From the NCBI RefSeq assembly GCF_035046505.1, contig NC_089823.1, forward strand, positions 36,628,388 to 36,692,387: DNA of 64,000 nt, written 5' to 3'. This document shows, one piece after another, positions 27,101-33,311 of the stretch. Source of the DNA: Tiliqua scincoides. Taxonomy: Eukaryota; Chordata; Lepidosauria; Squamata; Scincidae. Below the pieces are notes generated by a model. That model saw only the letters and a program-made list of their open reading frames with translations, made no database searches and was not told the origin of the DNA. Every line of letters begins with the position of its first letter. The first letter of the stretch is position 1. The translations under genes were made by a program, and so were the position numbers.

Positions 27101-27456
27101 AATTAAAACTTCGTAATTATTAGGGTTACCAGATACAAAGAGGAACAGAGTGTCTATACCTTTAACCATTGTATAGAAGAAGGAATTTTGGCAGATGCAG
27201 CTTTTTTAATCCTTCCATGTTGAGCTGCACCTGCCAAAATTCCCTCTTCTATACAATGGTTAAAATTATGGTAATGTATTTTTTGTTCCTAAGAATGTTG
27301 CATATATTTCTTTATTTGCATTTATCAGTTGTCCGACCCCAAAGGACTATATATAAGGAAAGCTGAAGAATATTATGAACCAAACCGCACAAATAATGAA
27401 TATAGACCACTTACTTTCACTGTACCTGAAGTTGCATTTTTTCCACATCCTTCCAT
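1533..27456 (-). CDS. SENP7: SENP7, SUMO-specific protease 7 (N-terminal part; gene continues past base 1)
   Basis: SENP7 removes SUMO-2/3 chains in the nucleus and is tied to HP1 heterochromatin and DNA repair. Twelve minus-strand coding exons are visible: 27415-27456 (from the ATG; exon begins at 27466), 26753-26860, 21893-21981, 16541-16738, 13129-13323, 7398-7528, 6229-6401, 5262-5598, 4398-4564, 3490-3627, 2276-2309 and 1533-1709. All have AG/GT borders, and their phases join into one 1789-nt frame of 596 codons plus one base. Residues recalled from human SENP7 are recognisable: HVQSPLS, two VILTN repeats, VxSSDEE, YIGK, KYIKIPF, LLVD, FGLW and SSDY. The C48 protease domain is not in the window and must lie to the left. 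The start is uncertain: the ATG at 27456 is the first in frame in its exon, but a 5' exon in the CpG island may add residues. The identification is firm; the exact N-terminus is not. Confidence 0.93.
2276..2309 (-). CDS. SENP7: SENP7 coding exon 11 (micro-exon)
   Basis: This is a 34-nt exon, phase 0 in and phase 1 out, after a pyrimidine-rich tract ending CTTAAG and before GTAAGA. It encodes FTTKYIKIPFE, matching human KKYIKIPFQ. It is too short for ORF finding and is recognised by motif and splice sites. Confidence 0.9.
2627..2638. repeat. Poly-G run (12)
   Basis: An uninterrupted run of 12 G in SENP7 intron sequence. It is one of about a dozen G or C runs of nine or more in the window. Confidence 0.95.
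3490..3627 (-). CDS. SENP7: SENP7 coding exon 10
   Basis: This is a 138-nt exon of phase 0 on both sides, with acceptor TTTCTAG and donor GAG|GTAAGT. It encodes 46 residues including EQMDLALDIKFAMLYIGKYKG, which matches human [20 protein letters not shown]. It opens the structured region that precedes the protease domain. Confidence 0.93.
4398..4564 (-). CDS. SENP7: SENP7 coding exon 9 (SUMO-interacting motif)
   Basis: This is a 167-nt exon, phase 1 in and phase 0 out, with acceptor TTGCTTTAG and donor CAA|GTAATA. It opens with VLSSDEEENAEAKDPEMLL. With the split Ile from the previous exon this reads IVLSSDEEE, a hydrophobic core followed by acidic residues, which is a classic SIM and matches IVVSSDEE recalled from human SENP7. 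The rest is acidic and charged. Confidence 0.92.
5262..5598 (-). CDS. SENP7: SENP7 coding exon 8
   Basis: This is a 337-nt exon, phase 0 in and phase 1 out, with acceptor TTTATAG and donor CCAA|GTAGGC. It encodes 112 residues of mostly disordered, Lys/Ser-rich sequence ending ADSTEP. The unusual GTAGGC donor is supported by the next exon: joining the two gives EPIVLSSDEE, the conserved SUMO-interacting motif. Confidence 0.86.
6229..6401 (-). CDS. SENP7: SENP7 coding exon 7 (basic, low complexity)
   Basis: This is a 173-nt exon, phase 1 in and phase 0 out. The acceptor is GTGTAAAG and the donor is AGA|GTGAGT. The peptide is hydrophilic and basic (QQERRRKYTP, NRKRRGDD), as expected for the disordered N-terminal half of SENP7. 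Little specific homology is visible. Confidence 0.72.
6542..6725 (+). mobile_element. Squamate-type SINE-like repeat
   Basis: It begins GGAACATAGGAAGCTGCCTT and continues with CAGACCATTGGTCCATCTAG and ACCTGGGATCTTCTGCA. I recognise this as an abundant lizard/snake interspersed repeat. The copy is moderately diverged and lies in a SENP7 intron. Confidence 0.75.
7398..7528 (-). CDS. SENP7: SENP7 coding exon 6
   Basis: This is a 131-nt exon, phase 2 in and phase 1 out, with acceptor TTTTTTACAG and a weak donor AATT|GTAATG. It encodes 43 whole codons beginning YGKYNQTGPKD. Similarity to human is loose (ALLTIRR...EDL against human SLLISDT..EDL). The main support is that its phases fit exons 5 and 7 exactly. 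Confidence 0.72.
7674..7702. repeat. (GA)n microsatellite
   Basis: About 14 GA dinucleotides in a SENP7 intron, in the minus strand a CT tract just upstream of exon 6. Confidence 0.95.
7738..7930. mobile_element. Harbinger-like MITE fragment
   Basis: It shares CTTTCCAGCACTGG, a TTCCCTTACCTTGAGGAGGC block and GATTAGGATTTGGGC with the copies at 9437-9641 and 18368-18537. The left end is not clear. Confidence 0.55.
8172..8534. mobile_element. Non-autonomous hAT-like element
   Basis: Its ends, TAGTGGTTCTCA and TGAGAAACACTG, form terminal inverted repeats, and 8-bp target duplications CTCTAGCA/CTCTTGCA flank it. A copy of the short GTAAGTCCCATTGA repeat is nested near 8310. Confidence 0.85.
9366..9897. 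mobile_element. Non-autonomous hAT-like element with perfect TSD
   Basis: It runs from CAGGGATTC to GAACCCCTG with an exact 8-bp target duplication GGCTAGAT on both sides. A second element (about 9437-9641) is nested inside it. Confidence 0.88.
9437..9641. mobile_element. Harbinger-like MITE nested in the hAT element
   Basis: Its terminal inverted repeats are GGGCGCAATCCTAACC on the left and GGTTAGGACTGCACCC on the right. The internal TTCCCTTACCTCAGAACTGC is shared with other copies in the window. Confidence 0.75.
10196..10636. mobile_element. Tigger-like (Tc1/mariner) MITE
   Basis: It is flanked by TA on both sides. The left end GAGCCCTCCTTATCCAC and the right end ending AGCCCACTG are of pogo/Tigger style. 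The middle (about 10400-10520) is an imperfect palindrome built on GGAAGTGC...GCACTTCC. It holds 10- and 12-base C and G runs. Confidence 0.8.
10739..11460 (-). mobile_element. LINE-tail/SINE-like repeat split by a solo LTR
   Basis: The flanking halves, 10739-10828 and 11311-11460, match the continuous copy at 58940-59165 (ACTAGGTATTTATATACCGC, CTTTATTCAAGGCGGTTT, CCCTCAAGGGGATTTTTAC). On the minus strand it ends in a GTT repeat, like CR1/L2-type tails. Confidence 0.8.
10829..11310. mobile_element. Solo LTR of an LTR retroelement (fossil)
   Basis: This 482-bp block starts TGTTA and ends TAACA. It is inserted into the repeat above, with a 5-bp flanking repeat matching at four positions (GTTTG/GTTTA). 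The uninterrupted copy at 58.9 kb shows the pre-insertion state. No coding part remains; the family is not identified. Confidence 0.78.
11461..13128 (-). other. SENP7 intron sequence
   Basis: Mostly AT-rich unique sequence. Bases about 12610-12960 are GC-richer and include a stem (GAGGCCTCCAGAAAGCTGAA and its inverse near 12930), probably a decayed MITE. No exon is seen. Confidence 0.5.
12142..12170. repeat. (CA)n microsatellite
   Basis: About 14 AC dinucleotides in the SENP7 intron between coding exons 5 and 6. Confidence 0.95.
13129..13323 (-). CDS. SENP7: SENP7 coding exon 5, second HP1-box exon
   Basis: This is a 195-nt exon with phase 2 at both ends. It begins with the same GCAACCCAAAG as exon 4 and encodes QPKVILTNVLRTKKGRKY, followed by an acidic/serine-rich stretch (SDEQLSSSIASLES). 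It is a duplicate of exon 4. Because both exons are symmetric in phase, either could be skipped without shifting the frame. Confidence 0.93.
13587..13637. repeat. Three 18-bp tandem units
   Basis: AAAATTGGAGCAAGCATC and two near copies in a row, in the SENP7 intron between the two HP1-box exons. Confidence 0.85.
14860..15450 (-). mobile_element. CR1/L2-type LINE 3' fragment
   Basis: On the minus strand, about 15110-15060 reads FLIVAPRLWNSLPL, the conserved C-terminal end of CR1/L2 reverse-transcriptase proteins. GCATTTTGAATTCTACTC near 15273 fits the usual following segment. The left end carries an A-rich tail region. Confidence 0.75.
15458..15732. mobile_element. Harbinger-like MITE with a perfect hairpin
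   Basis: Its terminal repeats GGGCGCATCC and GGATTGCGCCC are flanked by TAA on both sides (3-bp duplication). Bases 15476-15511 and 15515-15550 are a perfect 36-bp inverted repeat with a 3-base loop. Confidence 0.85.
15780..16540 (-). other. SENP7 intron sequence
   Basis: No repeat or exon is recognised. A plus-strand open frame (16176-16397) has no recognised family and is likely chance. Confidence 0.45.
16541..16738 (-). CDS. SENP7: SENP7 coding exon 4, first HP1-box exon
   Basis: This is a 198-nt exon with phase 2 at both ends, starting GCAACCCAAAG after the acceptor TACGGCAG and ending AAAAG|GTATGT. It encodes QPKVILTNILKTEIGRKY near its start. PKVIL is a textbook PxVxL motif, the kind that docks on the HP1 chromoshadow domain. 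Human SENP7 is reported to use two such motifs in tandem. The exon shares its 5' half and its acceptor region with the next exon. Confidence 0.93.
17640..17885 (-). mobile_element. tRNA-derived SINE, minus orientation
   Basis: Read on the minus strand it gives the pattern GATAGTATAGTGGTTCTGG ... GGTTCAAATCCC (A- and B-box like), then a TGACC/CACAG body and a tail (GAGCTCCTTGGAGGATGG). It is the same class as 22083-22290. Confidence 0.75.
17980..18210. mobile_element. Non-autonomous hAT-like element with perfect TSD
   Basis: It runs from CAGCCATTTTCAAACACTG to GTTGAAAATCACTG, flanked by an exact 8-bp duplication TCCTACAG. The sister copy is at 61380-61597. Confidence 0.9.
18368..18537. mobile_element. 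Harbinger-like MITE with TTA TSD
   Basis: Ends CAGCCCAATC / GAATTGGGCTG are flanked by TTA on each side, the target duplication of PIF/Harbinger elements. It contains a run of 10 G. Confidence 0.85.
19127..19563 (-). pseudogene. Decayed Myb/SANT-like DNA-binding gene, probably Harbinger-derived
   Basis: On the minus strand from 19563 the sequence reads WSKEELRAFISIWWEEAVK, the first helix region of the Myb/SANT-like (trihelix) domain of PIF/Harbinger accessory proteins. Near 19435 there is DIQYWRDLEAY. A longer open stretch follows at 19360-19127 with an acidic EEEE segment. Stops and frame changes separate the parts, so it is not functional. Origin from a DNA transposon is likely; a decayed host MSANTD-type gene is the alternative. 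Confidence 0.65.
20807..21312. mobile_element. Non-autonomous hAT-like element
   Basis: It begins CAGTGATTACTAAACTGGTG and ends TTTGGAAACCAGTG; the flanks CTCAGAAA/CTCTGAAG agree at six of eight. An internal CCACAAGAAAGATAAAAAGT is also found at 19886-19914, a fragment of the same family. Confidence 0.75.
21893..21981 (-). CDS. SENP7: SENP7 coding exon 3 (basic segment)
   Basis: This is an 89-nt exon, phase 0 in and phase 2 out, with acceptor CTCATTTCAG and donor GG|GTAAGC. It encodes WKARPRNNN and then a basic run, WKRRRHLEK. It aligns with the human WERSLRN...KKHIRGC segment just before the HP1 boxes. The basic stretch could act in nuclear targeting or nucleic-acid contact; that is inference. 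Confidence 0.85.
22083..22290 (+). mobile_element. tRNA-derived (MIR/CORE-like) SINE
   Basis: TGTAGTGGTTTGTG followed by GGGGTTCAAATC resembles A- and B-box-like parts. Then TGGGTGACCTTGG, CTCACAGGGTTGCTGTAAG and a tail follow. It lies about 100 bases upstream (in SENP7 sense) of coding exon 3. Confidence 0.78.
23113..23460. mobile_element. Non-autonomous hAT-like element
   Basis: Its terminal inverted repeats are CATGGTTCTCAAC and GTTGAGAACCACCGTG. Target duplications are not clear. It contains a run of 10 C. Confidence 0.65.
23780..24540 (+). mobile_element. CR1/L2/L3-type LINE fragment
   Basis: The plus strand near 24061-24120 reads IMPLLKSLHCSHLLQQKVL, like the SPLLKxLHWLPV segment near the C-terminus of CR1/L2 proteins. 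It is followed by a C/T-rich 3' part. Many stops show it is old. The left border is unclear, perhaps about 23.46 kb. Confidence 0.6.
25635..26603. mobile_element. Tigger-like (Tc1/mariner) element with internal duplication
   Basis: Ends CAGGTGCAGGTGGAGCC and GGCTCTGCCTG lie between TA dinucleotides, with TTATCCAC repeated inverted inside each end. The core holds two tandem copies of a roughly 220-bp unit (about 25816-26036 and 26037-26276). Each unit carries one copy of the short TACTCAGAAGTAAG repeat. Confidence 0.82.
26753..26860 (-). CDS. SENP7: SENP7 coding exon 2
   Basis: This is a 108-nt exon of phase 0 on both sides, with acceptor CATTTCAG and donor GAG|GTAAAT. It encodes 36 residues that include DDHVQSPLSRL, matching the human segment around VHVQSPLSKF. 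Confidence 0.88.
27120..27270. mobile_element. Palindromic MITE, GGGTTACCAGATAC family
   Basis: It starts GGGTTACCAGATACAAAGAG. Arms CCATTGTATAGAAG...GGCAG and the inverted copy ending CTTCTATACAATGG surround CCATGTTGAGCTGC. Three relatives sit at 39.1-40.5 kb. Confidence 0.7.
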
Positions 27457-27466
27457 AGTTGTTGCT
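27415..27466 (-). CDS. SENP7: SENP7 first recognised coding exon
   Basis: The acceptor is a T-rich tract ending TTTTTTAG and the donor is AAA|GTAAGT. From the ATG at 27456 it encodes 14 residues, MEGCGKNATSGTVK, which run in frame into the next exon. The part before the ATG is open (ATT), so a coding exon further upstream is possible. Similarity to human SENP7 is weak here and rests mainly on position and phase. Confidence 0.65.
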
Positions 27467-27479
27467 CTAAAAAACAGAT

Positions 27480-29300
27480 AGAAAATAATAGGATTCTGCA
27501 TCAAGCTATAGTAACCATTGCAAATGTGGTTAATTAACTTTCACACAACCCATAGCAGGTATTAATTATTTCACAGATGTTAAAGGTGTGCACATCCCTT
27601 GAGAATGAAAAGGTTTCTCTGAAGATTGTTTTTTCCCAAATCTGTATATAGCTCCAAGGTAACTGCCACTGATCATAAGGTTGTCAAGGCACAAAAAGGA
27701 AACACTAACTAGATTCTCTTGCTATTTTCATTTTTGCTATTGTAGGAACATCAACTGATCAGAAGCATGTGTGTATAATACTGCTGTATTCTAACTGAAC
27801 ATAACAGTAGAATATGGATTATCTACAATAAAAAAGGAAAACACTTTTTCTTTGTGATGCAGAACACTTAATTTTTGCTCTGCTTATGATGATAGCTTAA
27901 ATTAAGGCCTTTTTACATGTTAAACAGCTTGAGTCCAAGAATTCATCTTGGATAAAATATTCACCATTCACTTTAGGTGCAAGGGTGGAGCCATATTCAT
28001 CAGCGCGCCTGAATTACTGCTGAGAGAACAGGAAAGGTTTATTGTAACCCCCCCCCCCCCAAGAATGTTAAAAGGTCTTATCTAAGAAGGCTATGGTTTA
28101 GATTCCTCACTTGGTTTCTCTTAGTTTCTCTGCTTTGACTTAAGCAGACATGACACTGTCACTGGAGCCATGTAAAATGTTTATAGTTTTATGGTGATTG
28201 AGTGACAAGCATGCTTTCTTTGTTCTATCATGCTATAAAAGTGTTTGAATTCTAAAATTTGGTCATACGCATTAGGCTCTCACCACCACACTGTTTTAAT
28301 AAACCCAGAAAAATTTTACATCTGCAGGCTTGTTTTGCCTAAATAATTTATCAGATATTTGCCAAGTACTAGATAAGAAAAAGGCCTAAGTACACATAAC
28401 AGTATGGGATCTTCTATATTTTGGGTGTAGAGTTTGTCAATTCTGACAAAGGCCAACCACAGATATTGTGCTGCCAAATCTGTTACAATGATCAGGTGAT
28501 CAAAAGTCCAGTCCCTCTGGGCTTGCATGTTCTTTCTCCTCTTTTTTTGAGTGCAGATTACCCCACTGTAGTGATTAGAGCAGAAGCACACTTTGGTTTT
28601 AGTGAATTTGGCAACACAGACAGACACATCTGCTTCTGGGCTGACCTTGTTCACTGCCTTTTACCTAGTAAACAAGATAAGCTAGCATTAGAGATAGGAA
28701 GCGGTCAGACTTAAAGAATGTGTTGCCAGCTAGAAGCTTATCAGTAACCTTTAATAACACTCAGTATTGCACTGTATTGCTTCATGAGCCAGAAAGTGAA
28801 TAAAAAGGCTGAGACGGGGCTGGTCAAACGGCTTTCCCCCCTGCATCTACCTTTGAAGCCTGCCTGCCCTCTTTTCTTTTCTGCCTCTCTGACTCCTTGC
28901 TGCTCCAGTTCCTTCCCTCAACCCGCAGAGTGCCTCTGCTCCTTGCACTCCATCAAGCAACAAGGCTCTAAGCCTTGTGTGCTTCCCAAAGTCCTTGCTA
29001 CACCCCATTCTTTACTTTTTTGGGAGGGACAGCTAGCTATGGTTAGCATTATTTATGAACCCATGAAGCCTCATGATTTGATCTGTTTTTTGCACCCATA
29101 ATAAGAATTAGGTTGGGATCTCAGTTATTGAGTGCATAATCAATGTCACTTACTGAAGATTATCAACCACTCAATGCTATTTAACAATTCACATCAGACC
29201 ATATCATAAGATGCTCTTGCATGTCTATGAGCTGACAAGTGCATTTGCTTAATCATCCAATTACTACCCACAGTTTTGTTCTATGCACATTTCTGACATA
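27480..29300 (-). other. SENP7 first intron, repeat-poor part
   Basis: No exon was recognised. It contains a 13-base C run (28048-28060). Open frames on both strands at 28316-28714 match nothing I know. A stretch near 28231-28303 has a TATAAAAG and then an AATAAA, LTR-like, but no ends could be shown. Confidence 0.4.
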
Positions 29301-29307
29301 TGCACAT

Positions 29308-30071
29308 TTTGAACCCTAACCTATCTACTTAGAAGTAAGTCACATTATAGCCAATGGAGCTTACTTCCAGGAAAGTGTGGATAGGATTCCAGTCTTAGAG
29401 TCCAATCCTATGCCTCTCTACTCCAAAGTAAGTACCATCATAGTCAATAAGACTTACTTACAGGAAAGTGTGGACAGAACATTTAAAGCCCAATTCTATG
29501 CATTGGGCATAGAATCAGAAGTAACTTCTAGTTAGAAGTAAGTCCCACTAGAGTCAATGGGACTTACTCCCAGGTAAGTGTGGACAGGACTGCAGCCTCA
29601 GAACCCCAGCCTATGTGTGTCTACTCAGAAGTAAGTCCCACTAGAGTCAATGGCATTTACTCCCAGGAAAGTATGGACAGGGGTGCAGTCTGACAGCCCC
29701 ATCCTATGCTTGTCTATTCAGAAGTAAATGCTATTACAGTGAATGGCGCTTACTCCCAGGAAAGTGTGGCTAGGACTGCAGCCTTACAGCCCAACCTATG
29801 CATGTCTACTCAGAAGTAAGCCCCATAATAGTAAATGGGCCTTACTCCAAGGAAAGTGTGGACAGGACTGCAGCCTCAGAACCCCAGCCTATGTGTGTCT
29901 ACCAGAGGTAGAGTCAATGGGGCTTACTCCCAGGAAAGTATGGACAGGATTGCAGCCCTACTCAGAAAGCAGCCCCTCCGTGCTCACTTCCAGTGCACCT
30001 CGGGCAAGACTGCGGCCGCAGCTGCTCAGGAGTAAGCCCCGTTCAGAACAATGAGGCTTCCTTCCGAGTAA
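29308..30071 (+). repeat. Tandem array of a ~90-bp squamate repeat (about 8 units)
   Basis: The unit contains CTACTCAGAAGTAAGTCCCA and GTCAATGGGGCTTACTCCCAGGAAAGTGTGGA, in pieces, and ends GGATTGCAGCC. Its ends ATCCTATGC / GCATAGGAT are inverted in other copies, suggesting a MITE-like origin. Units follow at about 29312, 29398, 29489, 29600, 29693, 29787 and 29877, with a partial last copy. Confidence 0.88.
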
Positions 30072-30089
30072 GCAGCGCGCAAGGCTCGC

Positions 30090-30570
30090 ACGGTCGGCCT
30101 CTTTAGCAGCCAGCTGAGGAGGCAGCGCGCGGGGCCCACCCGCAGCCGCCTCCCCAGGCAGACGCGAGCTTACCCGGGCGGCCCCCGCCTCCCAAGCTGC
30201 CCCGTCGCGAGGGGGCCCCGCACCTCATACAGCGGCAACAGCTCCAGGCGCGACTGAGGGGAAAGGAAGCCCCGCCCCTTCGCCAGGTAGGTCCCGGCCT
30301 CGCCACGCCCCTCACCTGGCTAGAAAAGGCCGCGCCACCCGCCGCCCCCGGTCGTGGACTGCAACGGCGCCACCTGGTCTGGCCCGGCCTGCGCAGCGCT
30401 TTCCGGGACTGGCCCCGCCCCCTTGGAACCCGGAAGAGCCGCGGTAAGGGATGCGCTGCCTGGCTCCTGCACGCCCCATTCTCCCTCCGCTCTGCGCCTG
30501 CCCCGCCCCTTGGAGTTCCGGAGCCCCTTCTGCCTCCCCTTCCCGTCTCAGCCCTTCCCGCGGCTGCAGG
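30090..30570. promoter_or_regulatory. CpG island, likely shared promoter of SENP7 (-) and FAM172B (+)
   Basis: The stretch is GC- and CpG-rich in an otherwise AT-rich window. It holds GC boxes (CCCCGCCCC near 30270 and 30415) and an ETS-like CCGGAAG near 30431. On the minus strand there is an ATG near 30227 and a good donor GG|GTAAGC near 30174. On the plus strand, CCGCG|GTAAGG near 30444 could be the donor of a non-coding FAM172B exon. Transcript starts are inferred, not seen. With the 30174 donor, the frame from the 30227 ATG does not continue into the 27.4-kb exon. A donor just after ATGAG would keep the frame. Confidence 0.75.
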
Positions 30571-30572
30571 GC

Positions 30573-30712
30573 TTTCCTGGGAGTTGACTCTAATGGGACT
30601 TACTTCTGAATAGTCAGACATAGGATTGGGCTCTGAGGCTGTAATCCTGTCGACCCTTTCCTGGGAGTAAGCCCCATTGACTTACTTCTGAGTAGGCATG
30701 CATAGGATTGGC
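30573..30712 (-). repeat. Two inverted copies of the ~90-bp repeat
   Basis: These are copies in the opposite orientation (GGGAGTAAGCCCCATTGACT, TGCATAGGATTGG), immediately right of the CpG island, mirroring the array on its left. Confidence 0.85.
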
Positions 30713-30958
30713 CAGTTTGGTTTTAACTTGGGCCACTTTATTAAACACAAGTGACCAATTTATAATGCACAAAACCTACTGAACACACCTTTCCTCCCTC
30801 ACCAGTCCCTAACATCAGGTATCATTCTGTGTGAATATTTTATTTGCCAAAATAGCAGGTCAGCATAAACCATAGAGGTGGACAAGCCAATGTAAGTGTA
30901 TTGGTTTGCATCCTAGCTCGCTCCAAAACATGTAGTCAGACAGTTCCTCATTCCTCAA

Positions 30959-31414
30959 CAGGGGTGCCCAAACCCCGGCCCGGGGGCCACTTGCAGCCCT
31001 CAGAGGTTCCCAGTCAGGCCCTCGGGGAGCCCCTAGTCTCCAATGAGCCTCTGGCCCTCCAGGGACTTGCTGGAGCCCATGCTGGCCTGACGCAACTGTT
31101 CTCAGCAAGAGGAAGACTGTTTGACCTCTCACCTGAGCTGTGGGACAAGGGCCCTCTCCACTACTTGCTGTTTCATGTCTGTGATGCAGCAGTGGCAGCA
31201 AAGGAAAGGCTGTCCTTGCTTTGTGCAAGGCTTTTTATAGGCCTTGAGCTACTGCAAGACCTTCATTCATTCATATAAGTTCCATCTCTAATATATTAAT
31301 TTATGTAAATTTATTTAAATTTGAAATGGTAAATAATTCTTTTTTCCCCCCGGCCCCCGACACAGTGTCAGAGAGATGATGTGGCCCTCCTGCCAAAATG
31401 TTTGAACACCCCTG
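30959..31414. mobile_element. Non-autonomous hAT-like element
   Basis: Ends CAGGGGTGCCCAAACCCCGG and TTTGAACACCCCTG are typical hAT inverted repeats, with internal GGCCCGGGGGCCAC and GTGGCCCTCC. No clear target duplication. Confidence 0.8.
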
Positions 31415-31806
31415 CTCAAGAACATTCAGAATTTGTAAAATGCCACAGGGGGAAGAAGATGATCTGCTGCTGCCCTTATTTCCACCACCTCACCAATAGT
31501 GTGGCACCAATAGCAGCAGGCACTCACTACTTTAGGGGCTGGCCTGGGATGAGTGTGGGTCTTGCATGCCCTGTCACCACCCACCTATGGCACTATGCCT
31601 CAAGAAGAGCATGCTGAGGAGTGAAAGCTTCCTTTAAAGGTTTCACCACATACTGAAGAAGCATTTTCAGTTTAAAATGTTGTGGGGAAATCTTTGACAG
31701 TTTCCACTTTGTACCCCTTGCACTGTTAAATTTAAACTGAAAAACAATTTACTTCAAAGGATTGAACATAGAAAACCATCTTATATTGTCAAACTCTTAT
31801 TGTAGA

Positions 31807-31840
<34 letters not shown>

Positions 31841-32789
31841 ACCGTGCCTAGAGTGTATGGCAAGTGTGCTGCTAGTGGCACATAGATACTTTCTATGTGG
31901 TATATGCGAAGTTCCCTGTTTCAGTTGTGCCAGCTGATGCAGGGCTTCATGGCCATGATTACAGTTCTTCTCCTGAGGCAAAGCCCAGATAAGGAGTGAT
32001 GGGGCCCAGTTGCGGCAAAGATGAACGAGTGGAGGGAGTGTTAGCTGGTGAAACCACCCGAGCAGCTCTGGAGAGGGCTGAAGTAAAGTGGAGTAACACA
32101 TTCAAGATTATGTACATAAAAAGTAACATGTGGTGTGCTGTGGGTTGGCCGATTCTGATCTACACAGCCTGGAAGCAGCTTTCCAGGATTTGAAATGGAG
32201 GTCTTACTCAGCCCTTTCTGGAGATGCTATGAACTGAACTGGGGACTTTCTTCATTCAAATCATGTATTTTGCCACATGTCTACCCAATTTAAATTTCAT
32301 GCACATTTATTCCATGGGCTTGCACATAACATTTATTTTTAAATCAGTGACAAATGCTGCAATTGAGTTTTAAAATGGGAGTCATTCAAGAGGTGTCCAA
32401 CATGATGGCTATAAGATTTAATGCATTCACATACATACACATGCACAAACACACACAGAGGAATGTACCACATCACCTCTTCCCAAAATATATATGCTGC
32501 CTATCCCTGGCACATTGGGGGGGGGGGAACATTGCCAATCTATGACATCAGTGAGAAGCACTGGGATAGGACTTTGATCTGCAACTCATCCTAATGTTTG
32601 AATCTGTCCAGACAGATTTCTAAAGAAGGATATATCGCGGTATCTAGAAGCCTTTGCCATTGCACTTGGGCAACATGAATGTAAGTACTGTATGTGTTAA
32701 AATAAACGTAAAGAGATACGCTATCTGTACATTTCTTTTTTTAGAATAGGATAACAGCCAGAATGTCTTCCATTCCTCCCCACCATTAT
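31415..32789. other. Intergenic, no gene seen
   Basis: This lies between SENP7 and FAM172B. It holds an (AT)n microsatellite (31809-31838) and an 11-base G run (32517-32527). No convincing exon or dated repeat is recognised. Confidence 0.45.
31809..31838. repeat. (AT)n microsatellite
   Basis: About 15 TA dinucleotides. Confidence 0.95.
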
Positions 32790-33050
32790 TATTATTATTA
32801 TTGTTAACACAACAACAACAGTATTTATATACCGCTTTTCAACAAAAAGTTCACAAAGCGGTTTACAGAGAAAAATCAAATAACTATTGGCTCCCTGTCC
32901 CAACAGGCTCACAATCTAAAAAGATGCAAAAGAACGCCAGCAGGCAGCCACTAGAAAAGACACTGCTGGGGTGAGGAGGGCCAGTTACTCTCCCCTTGCT
33001 AAAAAAAGAGGAGCACCCACTGAAAAAGTACCTCTTACTCATTATATTGG
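32790..33050 (-). mobile_element. LINE-tail repeat, CCGCTTTTCAAC type
   Basis: ATTATT/AACAAC-rich start, then TATTTATATACCGCTTTTC, CAAAGCGGTTTACAGAG, AGGCTCACAATCTAAAAAG and ACTGCTGGGGTGAGG. On the minus strand it ends in a short-repeat tail, so orientation is minus. It is related to, but distinct from, the 10.7-kb copy. Confidence 0.7.
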
Positions 33051-33189
33051 TTGACTGTTGGTTGTATGTCTGTGTTAACTGTATCATTAAGCAATGTTAA
33101 TGATAACACAAGTAAACTGTGTTAAGTAAATCATGTTAGCTATTTGTCTTGGGGACTGGCTACTCTTGCAGCTATACTAGCTGCTGATG

Positions 33190-33311
33190 TGATCTTGGGC
33201 CCAATTCAAGGTGCTGGTTTTGACCTTTAAAGCCCTATATGGCTTTATTGGTGATGGTGCCTTCATTATGGAACTCCTCAGTGGGATTAAAAACTGCCCC
33301 TTTGCTGTTAG
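33190..33311 (+). mobile_element. CR1/L2-type LINE C-terminal fragment
   Basis: The plus strand reads QFKVLVLTFKALYGFIGD, the well-known conserved segment near the C-terminus of CR1/L2 proteins. It is cut by the solo LTR and resumes at 33721. Confidence 0.78.

Noticed and set aside
28044-28320. LTR-like stretch with TATAAAAG and then AATAAA, with TGTA...TACA ends.
   Set aside because: The flanking 5-mers do not match and no sister copy was seen. Not supported as an LTR.
28316-28714. Overlapping open frames of about 100 codons on both strands.
   Set aside because: No family recognised, no splice context, and open on both strands. Probably chance.
30103-30621. 172-codon minus-strand frame in the CpG island.
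   Set aside because: Its composition (Gly, Arg, Ala, Pro) is that of GC-rich DNA. Only a short 5' part around the ATG near 30227 might belong to SENP7 exon 1.
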